A DNA stretch of 39,426 nucleotides from Anaerolineales bacterium. GTDB lineage: Bacteria > Chloroflexota > Anaerolineae > Anaerolineales > UBA6663. The translations under genes and the position numbers were made by a program. Of this stretch, positions 24,029 through 32,187 are shown one piece after another. The stretch spans positions 1 through 39,426 of the forward strand of contig JAEURK010000080.1 of the NCBI GenBank assembly GCA_016789175.1, written 5' to 3'. Position 1 is the first letter of the stretch. Each line of letters starts with the position of its first letter. The notes under the pieces were generated by a model. It was not told where the DNA came from. It did no database searches and was given only the letters and a program-made list of their open reading frames with translations.

Positions 24029-25141
24029 ATGTCGACGCCCACTGTCTTGCTCGTCCCGATCGATCCCGGCCTCGAGTGGCGTACCGCTGCTGCGCCCTTG
24101 GTGCCCGACGGCCTGATCACGTCGGATCCTGAAGCGGCCGCCCGCTATGGCTTCCCGCGCCAGGAGATCGTCGTGACGGGGCCCGAGTCTGCCGACCCCT
24201 GGGTGGCCTGGTTCGCCCGCCGTTTCCCGCGTCTCAAAATCGAGCGGCTGCCGGTCGAATCGCCGGCGCGGCTGGCTGAGGCCTGGGCCCGGCGTGGGAG
24301 CCCGGATGTGTGGCCGGTCTGGTGGTCGACGCGTGAACTCAAGGTGGGGGCCACGCTCTCGGCCGCTGCCGGGGTGACCCAGCTGGCGGCCCTGGCGGCC
24401 GGTCGCGCGACGGCGATCCGGGTCCCGGTCGGGTTGAGCGCCTTGTTGCCCGGGGTCCTGGCCGACCAGGCTCCGACGACCGCGGTCGTCCTGAGCGCGG
24501 GGCCGCGCTCTGAACGTGAGGCAGCGCCGACGGCCTTCGTCACCGGCCTGGCGACCTCCCTATCCGTCTGGTACCGGACCGGCGTGCGCGCGCTCGAACT
24601 CTGCCCGGAGCCGAACGTACCCGAAGGCGGGTGGGGGATAGCGTGGCACAAACCCGCCGCGTTCGCGGTCTGGTGGCAACAGGCGGCCGATATCTTGCGG
24701 CGGCTCTTTCCGGAGATCCGTCTGGGCTGGCCCGGCATCGCGCCGACCTGGCTGGCGCGCCACCACGGCGGTGTTCCGGAAGAGGGGTTCACGCCCGACG
24801 ATATCGTTGAACGCCGGGCGGATTGGGTCGGCGTGCGTGCCCCCTGGCGCGGCGACGAGGAGATCTTTGCGGTGACGGGAGGATTGCGGCCGTGGGAGGC
24901 CCGGCGCCGGTGGCCGCGCCACCTGCTCATGGTGACCGGCTTCGGCCCGGTCGACGCGGGCGAGCCCGAGGCGCAAAGGGCCGCTCAGTGTTTGCGATAC
25001 ATCGACCTGTTGCAGGGCTTGCCGGGCGTTGGCGCGGCCTTCACCGACGGCGCCGCTGCCGCCTGGCTGACGCCCGACCGGGTCTCGGCTGTGGCGCGCC
25101 GCATCGGAGAGCGACCGAGCTACTCGGTGGCCAGCAATTGA
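24029..25141 (+). CDS. TIM-barrel glycosidase-like protein, function unknown
   Basis: About 370 residues, no signal peptide. The middle reads ALELCPEPNVPEGGWGIAW, then FAVWWQQAADILRRLFPEIRLGWPGIAP. This Glu-Pro-Asn on a beta strand followed by a helix and a P-(G/A)-(I/L) strand resembles the acid/base strand of clan GH-A glycosidases, but I cannot assign a family or the second catalytic Glu. A similar EPN strand occurs in the protein at 34662-36014. Two ATGs are adjacent; I prefer 24029 because AGGAG lies four bases before it but only one base before 24026. Its 3' end overlaps the convergent FecR-like gene by 22 bases. Confident as a gene, weak as to function. Confidence 0.7.
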   Translation: MSTPTVLLVPIDPGLEWRTAAAPLVPDGLITSDPEAAARYGFPRQEIVVTGPESADPWVAWFARRFPRLKIERLPVESPARLAEAWARRGSPDVWPVWWSTRELKVGATLSAAAGVTQLAALAAGRATAIRVPVGLSALLPGVLADQAPTTAVVLSAGPRSEREAAPTAFVTGLATSLSVWYRTGVRALELCPEPNVPEGGWGIAWHKPAAFAVWWQQAADILRRLFPEIRLGWPGIAPTWLARHHGGVPEEGFTPDDIVERRADWVGVRAPWRGDEEIFAVTGGLRPWEARRRWPRHLLMVTGFGPVDAGEPEAQRAAQCLRYIDLLQGLPGVGAAFTDGAAAAWLTPDRVSAVARRIGERPSYSVASN

Positions 25142-26388
25142 ATCTGGCTGACCTCGCTGTCGAAGCTGTGACCCGAGGCGGTCACCTCGATGTAAAGCAG
25201 GATCGCCATCGGGCGGTTGACCAGGCGCAGCTCCTGCAGAAGCTCCGATGACTGCCAGTTCGTCCACTCGTTCAGCCGCAAGAACTCGTGCTCCGGCCGG
25301 GGCAGGGCGCAGTCGGCGCAATAGGTCTTGCCCACGCTGGGGCTATACAGTCCGTAAAAGCCCTGAATCCATTGCTGCTGGTTGCCGTTTTCATCGAGAT
25401 ACACCAGCCGCAACATGATCGGGCATTCGGTGCCCTTGTCGCCGCAGTTGTAGAGGTCCTGGCTGTGGATCAAGACATCGACCAGGATCCGCAATGACGT
25501 GAAGTCGCTGACGTTGAGGTTGAGATCCTGGCGGACGCGGGCCTCGTTGTAGTCAAACGAGCGACTCAAGAAGCGGATGGCGGGCAGGCCCGAAGTGCCG
25601 GTCGCCAGTGAGACCTGAGCCGGCGGATCGCCGGAGCCCGGCGCGGGCGCACTGACCTGCCAGGTGCCTTCAAGGGCCTGCGCGAAGTCGCCGTTGGTGA
25701 TCAGGTTCTTCTCGTTCTCGGTCGGTCCGGTGACCTGGCCATTGGCCTGGATCTCGCCGCTTTCGTCGGGCGCGAGAGGCAGTTGGCCATTGGCGCCCAA
25801 CAGGAGAGCACTGCCCTCGCGCACCGTCGTGCGGGTTCGAGCCGCCCCGACCTCGACTGAGACACTGGCGCCGGGCTCGTTGATCTCGGTCACCCCGACC
25901 GTGGATACGACGCGAATGATGGTTGCGCGCTCGGGGTTGACGTTGGTGGTCACCCGGATCCGTCCGGTGTACACGCGCAGCACGATCACATTGTCCTGCG
26001 CGTTCAACGACGGAAACTGCGGGACCGACGCCTGCACGATCTCGACACTGGTGTTCTCGAACAGGGTTACCACCGCCAGCGGCGCCTGACCATCCGGTGT
26101 GCCATTGGCGGGCTTGGCCAGGAACGCCAACTGACCCTGATTGGTCAGGGCGCTATCGGTGACCAGCCGCGATTGCACCGGAACGCTGTTGACATTGACT
26201 TCGTACTGTGTGCGATTGGGCCGTTGCACCTGGACATTGTGTCCGGTCAACGCGATCTCCAGCGACACCATCGACTCGGTCAGCCACCAATAGCCGCTGT
26301 AAATCACGCCGCCGGCCAGGGCCACAAAGACGGCGAAGGCGCCGATGATCACGGACCAGGCGACGCCGTTTGGATTGGTTCGAAGCAT
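25120..26388 (-). CDS. Membrane-anchored protein with FecR-like domain and C-terminal jelly-roll-like domain
   Basis: About 422 residues with one N-terminal membrane segment (residues ~9-33, VAWSVIIGAFAVFVALAGGVIYSG in two parts) and the rest outside the cytoplasm. A beta-rich FecR-like section follows (TLFENTSVEIVQAS, VLRVYTGRIRVTTN, VEVGAARTRTTVREGSALL). The C-terminal part begins NLITNGDFAQALEGTW, which is typical of galactose-binding-like domains, and holds a Cys pair (YCADCALP). No anti-sigma cytoplasmic region and no sigma-factor neighbour is seen, so it is unlikely to be a classical FecR. The start is ambiguous: ATG 26388 or GTG 26394. It follows the acylphosphatase by about 20 bases and overlaps the convergent gene at its 3' end. 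Confidence 0.7.
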   Translation of the reverse strand: MLRTNPNGVAWSVIIGAFAVFVALAGGVIYSGYWWLTESMVSLEIALTGHNVQVQRPNRTQYEVNVNSVPVQSRLVTDSALTNQGQLAFLAKPANGTPDGQAPLAVVTLFENTSVEIVQASVPQFPSLNAQDNVIVLRVYTGRIRVTTNVNPERATIIRVVSTVGVTEINEPGASVSVEVGAARTRTTVREGSALLLGANGQLPLAPDESGEIQANGQVTGPTENEKNLITNGDFAQALEGTWQVSAPAPGSGDPPAQVSLATGTSGLPAIRFLSRSFDYNEARVRQDLNLNVSDFTSLRILVDVLIHSQDLYNCGDKGTECPIMLRLVYLDENGNQQQWIQGFYGLYSPSVGKTYCADCALPRPEHEFLRLNEWTNWQSSELLQELRLVNRPMAILLYIEVTASGHSFDSEVSQIQLLATE

Positions 26389-26409
26389 TGACACGTCACA
26401 CCTGTGGAT

Positions 26410-26697
26410 CTAGCCCGTGACGGAGAACGACCGATACTCGCCGGTCGGTGTCTCCCAGGTCGCATCGACCCCGGTCACGCGTGCCCCGATCGGGCCCTTT
26501 TCCAGATACTCGCGAAACTGCTCGAGGATGACGCGCTTGCCCTCCGCCACGACTTCGACTTCGCCGCTGCGCAGGTTGCGCACCCAGCCCGTCAAGCCGA
26601 GTCGCCGGGCGGCATCCAGGGTCGAGTATCGAAAGCCGACGCCTTGGACCGTGCCCGAAACAGTGGCGTGCAACCGCGCGTCGAGAAGGGTCGTCAT
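26410..26697 (-). CDS. acyP: Acylphosphatase
   Basis: Hydrolyses acyl phosphates such as 1,3-bisphosphoglycerate and carbamoyl phosphate. The 95-residue protein has both catalytic residues at canonical numbers: Arg23 (GTVQGVGFRYST) and Asn41 (GLTGWVRNL). The remainder (EVEVVAEGKRVILEQFREYL, GPIGARVTGVDATW) fits the fold and length. ATG 26697 was chosen because it gives the family N-terminus and sits seven bases after a -10-like TAGAAT with no Shine-Dalgarno sequence. It lies 13 bases after the peptidase-MA gene and about 20 bases before the FecR-like gene. Confidence 0.93.
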   Translation of the reverse strand: MTTLLDARLHATVSGTVQGVGFRYSTLDAARRLGLTGWVRNLRSGEVEVVAEGKRVILEQFREYLEKGPIGARVTGVDATWETPTGEYRSFSVTG

Positions 26698-26704
26698 CGC
26701 TGCG

Positions 26705-26713
26705 ATTCTATCA
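26705..26713 (-). promoter_or_regulatory. Extended -10 (TGATAGAAT) for acylphosphatase, leaderless spacing
   Basis: The TGA of this element is the stop codon of the upstream peptidase gene, exactly as rluD's stop forms the element at 1200-1208. The hexamer ends seven bases before the acylphosphatase ATG. Confidence 0.5.
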
Positions 26714-27958
26714 TCGCCCATCGGCCGGTTGGGTCGGGCGAGCGCCGCCAAGGCCGAGCAGGAGCACGAGCGGAGCGACGACGCCGACAAGCAGCGCCAG
26801 CACCAGCCAACCGCCGGCCGTGTCGTTCAACAACAGGCCCGGCGCGACTGCCGGGCCGGCCTGCCAGGCCTGGTCCAGCCCGGCCAGGGTCAGGCCGAGC
26901 GCTTCCTGCACACCAGCCTCGCATGACAATCCTCCAGCGTAGGCCGCCAGCAGTTCAGATAGCTTGGTGACACCAAACTGATTGCGGATATGGCGAACCA
27001 CGGCAGCGCTGTGCGCGTAGGCAAGGCGGGCGTCGTCCGGATCGCCGGGGAAGGGCGCGCAATACTCGGCCAACGCGCGCAGCCCGCCGGCGGCGCGGGC
27101 GTTGGCCAGCAGGGCCGCATCGTCCGGATCGGGCGCGGGCTCGTTCAGTTGAGCCAGACCCTCGTTGAACCAGGCCGGCACACCCTGCAGCCGGCTGCCG
27201 TTGGATTGGGCTGCCAGCAAATGCATCAACTCGTGCGGAATGTCACGCGCGACCTGAGAGAGCGCGTCCGGCGTGGCCGGATCGGCGACGATAATCGCGC
27301 TGTTTCCAGATGGGTTCGCGTATCCGCTGACCCAGAAGGGGCTGGCGGAGTCGAGCGCGGCCCGAGCATCGGCCTCGCTCTTATAGACATAGACATCCGC
27401 GCGTTCGAGTTGGGCGCTTGCCAGCAGGCCGCGCCCCCCAGCGTACCCGTTTGTTGCCGCGTCCAGGGCAGCCTGGCCGAATGCGGCATCGCCGGCGTAC
27501 CAGTGCACCGCCAATCGTCCGTCCGTGGTCTCCAGGCTCTGCCAATCGAAGCGGTTGTCGACATACACGAAGGAGGCCGGCTCAGATCGCGTGCTTGTGC
27601 CGGATGAGTCGGTCACCTCCCACCAGTATTCGACCGGCGTGTATGCGCTCAACGTGCGCTGGTGCGGATCGAACGAATAGGTCGCCGTGACCTGCTCGCT
27701 GCTGACGAATTGGGCCAGGCCCATGAACGTGCGTTCGTCTTCGCTGGCACGGACGTACAGGCTGACGCGCGTAATCGGGGCGCCGCTGTGCGCCTCGAGC
27801 GTAAACGTCAGGGGCTCGCCAAAACGGTAGCCCGGGATCGGGGCCGAATCGATGACAGGTTCGGCTTGAGCCCGGGCTGGAGCGGCGATTGCCAGAGCCG
27901 CGGCCAGGCTCAACCCCACATAAACGATGCGCAAAATAGGACCAGCGAGGGTGTTCAC
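26711..27958 (-). CDS. Secreted or membrane-anchored peptidase MA-like zinc metallopeptidase
   Basis: A 415-residue exported protein. The signal peptide spans about residues 1-31 (LRIVYVGLSLAAALAIAAPARA). An Ig-like or beta-sandwich segment follows (APITRVSLYVRASED, TPVEYWWEVTDSSG). The zinc motif is HELMH (His242, Glu243, His246), with the third ligand likely Glu266 in VPAWFNEGLAQ, the gluzincin pattern. A C-terminal membrane helix (~380-403) and short basic tail would anchor it to the outer face. I chose GTG 27958: it starts the signal peptide and lies eight bases after TAAAAT. The longer frame (GTG 28015) would overlap the divergent gene. The substrate is unknown. Confidence 0.82.
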   Translation of the reverse strand: MNTLAGPILRIVYVGLSLAAALAIAAPARAQAEPVIDSAPIPGYRFGEPLTFTLEAHSGAPITRVSLYVRASEDERTFMGLAQFVSSEQVTATYSFDPHQRTLSAYTPVEYWWEVTDSSGTSTRSEPASFVYVDNRFDWQSLETTDGRLAVHWYAGDAAFGQAALDAATNGYAGGRGLLASAQLERADVYVYKSEADARAALDSASPFWVSGYANPSGNSAIIVADPATPDALSQVARDIPHELMHLLAAQSNGSRLQGVPAWFNEGLAQLNEPAPDPDDAALLANARAAGGLRALAEYCAPFPGDPDDARLAYAHSAAVVRHIRNQFGVTKLSELLAAYAGGLSCEAGVQEALGLTLAGLDQAWQAGPAVAPGLLLNDTAGGWLVLALLVGVVAPLVLLLGLGGARPTQPADGR

Positions 27959-27966
27959 AAGGTTGA

Positions 27967-27972
27967 ATTTTA
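27967..27972 (-). promoter_or_regulatory. -10 element (TAAAAT) for the peptidase-MA gene, leaderless spacing
   Basis: TAAAAT on the minus strand ends eight bases before the proposed GTG start at 27958. No Shine-Dalgarno sequence lies between. It shares a 41-base divergent interval with the element at 27986. Confidence 0.5.
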
Positions 27973-27985
27973 CCGGATGCGCCGC

Positions 27986-27991
27986 TATGCT
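27986..27991 (+). promoter_or_regulatory. -10 element (TATGCT) for the AlkZ-related gene, leaderless spacing
   Basis: TATGCT matches the -10 consensus at four of six positions and ends eight bases before ATG 28000, with no Shine-Dalgarno sequence. Weaker than the others, but at the same spacing. Confidence 0.4.
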
Positions 27992-27999
27992 CTTAATCC

Positions 28000-28875
28000 A
28001 TGACTTCCAGGCCACTCACCCCTGCCATCCTCAAATCGTATCGGGCGGGCACCTTTCATCTGACGGCGGCCGGCCGGGTCGCTTCACCCGACCAGGCCGT
28101 GGCCTTTGTAAACGAACGCGGTTTCGCTTACTTCTGGCCGATCCAGGGCGTCGACCTGCCGAGCCTCTGGGCCGCGGTAGCCGGAGATCGGCCAGTAGCC
28201 AGTGCCCACGATGACCCCGGTCATATCACCTGGGGTTGGAAGGACTCGCTTCTGGGCACCGGCGTCTGGCACTACGCCAAGCTGTTGCGCGGTAAGGCGA
28301 CACTGGTTGCGCCCGAGGTGGCCCCGGCTTTTTATGCCTTGAGCGAGAATTTCGGCGAGCCGCGTGAAGACGCCGAGGCGTTGTATCGCGCCGGCGCGCT
28401 TTCACGCGAAGCCTTTCGCCTGTTCGAAATCTTGCTGGACAAGGGCCGCCAGCATACGATCGCCCTGCGCCGCGAAGCCGGGATGACGTCGCGCGAATCG
28501 AACACCCGGTTCGAGCGGGCGCTGACCGAGCTCCAGGTGAATTGGTTGATCGCTCCGGCGGCTGTGGCCAAGGCCGGCGCGTGGCGCTATGCCTTCGTTT
28601 ATGAGAGCGTCGTCAAGCTCTGGCCGGACCTGGCAGCGCAGGCCGAGAAGATCACGCGGCGGGCGGCGCGCGCGACGTTGCTTGACCTCTTTCTGCGCTC
28701 GGTGGGCGCTGCCACGCCGGCGCAGGCCCAGAAACTCTTCCGCTGGCCCAAGTCCGATGTCCGTTCGGCGGCCCTCGATCTCATGGAAGTCGGGGCCGCC
28801 CGGGAAGTCGCGAGCCTTGGCGCACTCGCCGGCCCCTTGTGGGTCACGGCCAAGCTCCTGAAGGGCAGCCCATGA
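28000..28875 (+). CDS. AlkZ/YcaQ-related winged-helix protein (tentative)
   Basis: A 291-residue cytoplasmic protein. The order of features (AYFWPIQGVDLPSLWAAVAG, HDDPGHITWGWKDSLLG, LRGKATLVAPEVAPAFYALS, then winged-helix-like segments ILLDKGRQHTIALRREAGM and TRFERALTELQVNWLI) resembles the AlkZ-related relatives of YcaQ, the DNA glycosylase that unhooks interstrand crosslinks. I could not find the glycosylase's catalytic Gln-x-(Gln/Asp) motif with confidence, so enzymatic activity is not claimed. It overlaps the downstream glycosyltransferase by four bases (ATGA), so the two are translated together, which is an odd functional pairing. It is divergent from the peptidase gene. Confidence 0.6.
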   Translation: MTSRPLTPAILKSYRAGTFHLTAAGRVASPDQAVAFVNERGFAYFWPIQGVDLPSLWAAVAGDRPVASAHDDPGHITWGWKDSLLGTGVWHYAKLLRGKATLVAPEVAPAFYALSENFGEPREDAEALYRAGALSREAFRLFEILLDKGRQHTIALRREAGMTSRESNTRFERALTELQVNWLIAPAAVAKAGAWRYAFVYESVVKLWPDLAAQAEKITRRAARATLLDLFLRSVGAATPAQAQKLFRWPKSDVRSAALDLMEVGAAREVASLGALAGPLWVTAKLLKGSP

Positions 28876-30440
28876 AGCCGAACCGGACGCCGCAGGGCGT
28901 TGCCGCATCGGACGGCGGAAACCCACCCGCGTGGACGGTTCGGGAGAGTGTGATCCTGGCCCTTGTTGCGCTGGCCGTCCTGGCTCTCACCAGTATCGCG
29001 CAACCCTTCTTTCCTTCGCCGTGGCTCGATGAAGGCCTCAACTGGGGTGCCGTGCGGTCGTTCGTATTATCTGGCCGGTACGGTCTCGACTCGGCCGATG
29101 GCTTTCGGTACTTCGCGACGGCGATCCAGACTGGCCCGACAGTCATCCTTCCGGCTGCTCTGGCGTTTTGGTTACTCGGCCCCGAACCGGCCAGCGCTCG
29201 TTTGATCGTGGCGCTGTATGGTGTTCTGGCCGTCGTCGCCGCCTATCGCGTTGTGCGCCGAGTCTTGGGCTCGCCCGGCCTGGCGCTGGCGGGAGTCGGC
29301 TTGTTGCTCCTGGGTACTGCCGAGGCCGCGGCGAGCTTCCTGCCGGCGGCGCGCCAGTTCTTGGGCGAGGTGGCGGCCCTGGCCTGGTATCTGGTAGGGC
29401 TGGATATCTGGCTGACCGACAGCGCAGAGCGGCCGTCACGGGCGCGGTCGCAGCGGGCGCTGTGGTTGGCCGGCCTCTTCTTTGGTCTGGCCGGACTCAC
29501 CAAAAGCCAGATGGCGCTGGTGTTTGGTCCGAGCTGGTGTGTGCTCTGGGCAGTGGCGTGGTGGCGAGATCGCGCCACACAACCGGCGCGTTTTCTGGTG
29601 CCGCTCGCGATCTATTTGGGCGTGACCAGTGCCTGGGGTGGCGTGCAATATCTGGCCCTCGGCCCGGAGCGCTTCTCGGCCAACGCCAGCCTGCTGTTTG
29701 AGTCGGCCCTGATCCATGTGCTGACGTTCGACCCTGACCATTGGTGGGCAGCGTCAGGCGTGTTGTGGCGCTCGGGCTATCTCGCCTGGGGCCTTCCCAC
29801 GCTGGTCTGGCTGGCGTTGCGCGCGCGTCAGCCGGGCGAAGTTGGCCGCTTGGCCCTGGCAGCCCTGGCGCTGCCCTTGACGTCTCTGATCTGGTTCGGT
29901 CTGTTCTCGTTCGGTTGGGGCCGGTATGCGTTCTATCCGGTCAGTCTGACCCTGATCTTTTTGGCGGCGCCGCTGGCTGATCTCTGGCGTGCGACGGCGG
30001 TGCTAGGGCCGCGTCTCCTGAGCCGGGGAGCCGTCTTGGGGGTGGTCGGGTACCTCGTGGCTACGGGGTTCGTGCCGTTCGCCAATGGGTTGCTGCGGGC
30101 CCAAGACGATGGTTTTCAGGCGATGCGCCGGTATCTCAAAGATCACCTTGCGCCGGACGATGTCGTGGCGACGTGGGAATGGCAGCTCGCCATCGATAGC
30201 ACTCCGCGGTATCTGTTCCCGACCCAGGAGACCCTCAACGGAGTGACGATTTACATCCAGGATCTGGGCGTTCAGCCGCCGCCCGGCAAATTCGAGCCGA
30301 CCGTGGCGACACAGCGTTTCGTTCTGGTTGGGCCGTTTGGGGCCTGGACCGGGCTGTACGAGCTTTGGGTCGAGGATCGCCAGCCCCAGGTGCGCTTCGG
30401 CAGCTATGCCCTGTACGATTTGGCAGACGTTACCCCGTGA
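28872..30440 (+). CDS. GT-C fold membrane glycosyltransferase (ArnT/PMT-like, family 39-type)
   Basis: A 522-residue polytopic membrane protein with roughly ten hydrophobic helices. The first extracytoplasmic loop has PSPWLDEGLNWG with Asp53-Glu54, the position of the catalytic acidic residue in GT-C enzymes that use polyprenyl-phosphate sugars. The last ~110 residues (from MRRYLKDHLAPDDVVATWEW) form a soluble domain. ATG 28872 lies in an ATGA overlap with the preceding stop; the longer frame from 28839 lies inside that gene. The donor and acceptor cannot be read from the sequence. It is followed by a convergent gene after only nine bases. Confidence 0.8.
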   Translation: MKPNRTPQGVAASDGGNPPAWTVRESVILALVALAVLALTSIAQPFFPSPWLDEGLNWGAVRSFVLSGRYGLDSADGFRYFATAIQTGPTVILPAALAFWLLGPEPASARLIVALYGVLAVVAAYRVVRRVLGSPGLALAGVGLLLLGTAEAAASFLPAARQFLGEVAALAWYLVGLDIWLTDSAERPSRARSQRALWLAGLFFGLAGLTKSQMALVFGPSWCVLWAVAWWRDRATQPARFLVPLAIYLGVTSAWGGVQYLALGPERFSANASLLFESALIHVLTFDPDHWWAASGVLWRSGYLAWGLPTLVWLALRARQPGEVGRLALAALALPLTSLIWFGLFSFGWGRYAFYPVSLTLIFLAAPLADLWRATAVLGPRLLSRGAVLGVVGYLVATGFVPFANGLLRAQDDGFQAMRRYLKDHLAPDDVVATWEWQLAIDSTPRYLFPTQETLNGVTIYIQDLGVQPPPGKFEPTVATQRFVLVGPFGAWTGLYELWVEDRQPQVRFGSYALYDLADVTP

Positions 30441-30449
30441 GCCCGCGGG

Positions 30450-31265
30450 TCAGTGATGATCCCGCCGCGGCCGGATCGGGATGGTGCGGAATTCGCGGGC
30501 TAATTCGACGAAGCGCTCGACCGTGACGTCGAACATCCGCTTGCCAAACTCCGGCGTGGCGGCCGCCGCGTCGCCCGCGATCCCCTCAGACGAGAAGCGG
30601 CTCCACCAATCCTGCCAGGCGTAGGCCGACGGCTCGGGATGATCCCAGTTGAAGTATTTAAGCTTGAGTTGCCCGACGTCGCGCCGCGCGAGGGGCATGT
30701 CGACCCGCTCGGGATGCAGATGGAGCATCATAGCGGTCTCGTATTCGCAGGCGTGGCCGACCGAGCCCGGGCCGCCGCGGCGCTCGGCGTCGAGCACGTC
30801 GCGCACCAGGCTGGGGTCGACTGCGGCGTTGACCGTGGTCGCGGCGCAGATCATGCCGGTCTTGATGACACAATCGCGCGCGGCCAGATCGCAGATGCTC
30901 TGGTTGCTGCCGTGCCCGTTGACGATCAGGATGTGCGTGAAGCCGTGGCGAGCCACGGAAACTGCCACCTGGGTCAAATAGGCGAGCGTGGTCTGGATAT
31001 CCACAGTGATCGTGCCCGGGAAGTCCATGTGATGCTCGTCCAACCCGAACGGGATCGTCGGTAGGATCAGCAGGTCGCCCTGGGCGCGGCGGCCACACTC
31101 GGCCAGCACGCCTTCGAGGATGTCGTTGTCGGTCGAGAGCGCCATATGCGGACCGTGATCCTCGACGGCCCCGATCGGAATGGCGATTACGGGCTGCGGC
31201 TGGCGCCCGACGGCGTCACGGATTTCTTTCCAGGTCAGGTGATCGTAGCGGTAGGTGTGTTTCAT
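30450..31265 (-). CDS. Creatininase / creatinine amidohydrolase family protein
   Basis: Zinc-dependent amidohydrolase fold of 271 residues. Metal ligands of the family are in place: Glu35 and His37 in GAVEDHGPH, Asp46 in LSTDNDI, His118 in VNGHGSNQ, and Glu174 in HACEYETAMM. Members cleave creatinine, formamides or process mycofactocin precursor; none of the mycofactocin genes is nearby, so no specific substrate is proposed. ATG 31265 is preceded by a purine-rich site (AAGAGGG). The longer open frame upstream is made of repeat sequence and is rejected. It has its own promoter (31290-31295) and is convergent with the glycosyltransferase. Confidence 0.88.
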   Translation of the reverse strand: MKHTYRYDHLTWKEIRDAVGRQPQPVIAIPIGAVEDHGPHMALSTDNDILEGVLAECGRRAQGDLLILPTIPFGLDEHHMDFPGTITVDIQTTLAYLTQVAVSVARHGFTHILIVNGHGSNQSICDLAARDCVIKTGMICAATTVNAAVDPSLVRDVLDAERRGGPGSVGHACEYETAMMLHLHPERVDMPLARRDVGQLKLKYFNWDHPEPSAYAWQDWWSRFSSEGIAGDAAAATPEFGKRMFDVTVERFVELAREFRTIPIRPRRDHH

Positions 31266-31289
31266 GATCCGGCCCTCTTCCTGGACTGG

Positions 31290-31295
31290 ATTGTA
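31290..31295 (-). promoter_or_regulatory. -10 element (TACAAT) for the creatininase-family gene
   Basis: TTGTACAAT on the minus strand, giving a leader of about 20 bases with a ribosome site. Sequence upstream is the inverted-repeat block at 31297-31393, so the repeat abuts the promoter. Confidence 0.55.
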
Positions 31296-31296
31296 C

Positions 31297-31393
31297 AAGA
31301 CACCGGGAGTGCGAACGACGAACGTACAGACACCGGGAGTGCGGACGGCGAGCCTCAATCCTTGAGACCTGTCGTTCGCACTCCCGGTGTCTT
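31297..31393. repeat. Inverted/direct repeat block with ACCGGGAGTGCG units
   Basis: A perfect 23-bp inverted repeat (31297-31319 with 31371-31393) encloses a second direct copy at about 31327-31350 (ACACCGGGAGTGCGGAC). So three units occur, two forward and one reversed. The core ACCGGGAGTGCGG reappears on the minus strand in the palindrome near 32395-32405. It lies between the stop of the LCP-like gene and the promoter of the creatininase gene and may terminate the former. A seven-base A run (31407-31413) lies just beside it. Confidence 0.75.
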
Positions 31394-31415
31394 GGTGTCT
31401 GAATGCAAAAAAACG

Positions 31416-32180
31416 TCAGCGTGCGGCGAGGGTGACGGAGAAGGCAGGCGGCTCGGGAAAGACGCCCGAGGTGAGCCAGCCGGTGACCAGCACCGCGTCG
31501 AGCCCGTAGGTCGGGGCCAGCTCGGCGAGGTGGCTGCTGACCTCGGTGCTTGAGACGCCTTGCAGGCGTCGGCCACAGGCCTCGAGCACGGCGGCCTGGA
31601 AGGAGGCGCGCGCTGCGGGACCGCTGGCGCCGATGGCGTCGTAAGCCGCCAACATGCGCGCGCCGTCCATGGCCTGATCGACGACTGTGATGCCGCCGAG
31701 CCGATCCACAAGATCGGCCGCCACGGTGCGATCGATGATGAGGCGGTAGTGGGGCGCGACCGCGCCGCTGGTCAGGCGCCGCAGCCCGGCTTCAACCAGC
31801 AGGGCGCCGTCCTGCGCGCTGCGGCCGATGCCGTAGCCCGTGCTGAAATACGAGGCCAGGGTATCGTGCTCGATGGTGAGGTCGGACGCGAAGCCCACCC
31901 AGGTCGTGTCGGAGGAACCGGGCGTCATTGTGGTCACCCAGACACCGTCGAGCAAAGGGCGGGGCGCCGTGAGATCGTCGACGACGAGCACCAGCACCTG
32001 GGTGGGTCCGGTCGGAAGGCCGGTCGGGGTCGTGGTCAGCGGGAGCGGTGTCGGGGTCGTGCGCTCCGGAACCAGGGTGCGCGCAGCCGCCCAGCCGAGC
32101 CAGACGCAAATCAGCGTCAGGCCGACCGGCAGGAAGAGCCGGCTGAACATCACACGCGAGGACACGATTACGGGTGACAC
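31416..32180 (-). CDS. LytR-CpsA-Psr (LCP)-like membrane protein lacking the catalytic Arg
   Basis: About 254 residues: one N-terminal membrane helix (VMFSRLFLPVGLTLICVWLG), a Thr/Pro-rich linker, then a domain with LCP order: QVLVLVVDDL, GFASDL, ALLVEAGLRRLTSGAV, HYRLIIDRTVAADLVDRLGGITVVDQ. LCP enzymes transfer glycopolymers from lipid carriers to peptidoglycan using Arg/Asp residues in (S/T)IPRD(L/T/S); here that position reads GFASDL, so the Arg is missing. The domain is also short. The start is uncertain: GTG 32180 lies seven bases after TACGAT; ATG 32189 and ATG 32150 are alternatives. It could be a non-catalytic binder, or a distant family that only shares the fold. Confidence 0.65.
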   Translation of the reverse strand: MSPVIVSSRVMFSRLFLPVGLTLICVWLGWAAARTLVPERTTPTPLPLTTTPTGLPTGPTQVLVLVVDDLTAPRPLLDGVWVTTMTPGSSDTTWVGFASDLTIEHDTLASYFSTGYGIGRSAQDGALLVEAGLRRLTSGAVAPHYRLIIDRTVAADLVDRLGGITVVDQAMDGARMLAAYDAIGASGPAARASFQAAVLEACGRRLQGVSSTEVSSHLAELAPTYGLDAVLVTGWLTSGVFPEPPAFSVTLAAR

Positions 32181-32187
32181 GCCCTGC

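Noticed and set aside
25120..26388. FecI/FecR sigma-factor signalling pair
   Set aside because: No sigma factor or TonB receptor in the area, and the protein has a C-terminal jelly-roll-like part not typical of FecR.
30450..31265. Mycofactocin system, because of the creatininase-family gene
   Set aside because: No MftA-, MftB- or MftC-like gene is adjacent.
31266..31358. N-terminal extension of the creatininase-family protein
   Set aside because: The sequence is the ACCGGGAGTGCG repeat block; ATG 31265 has a ribosome site and the family N-terminus.
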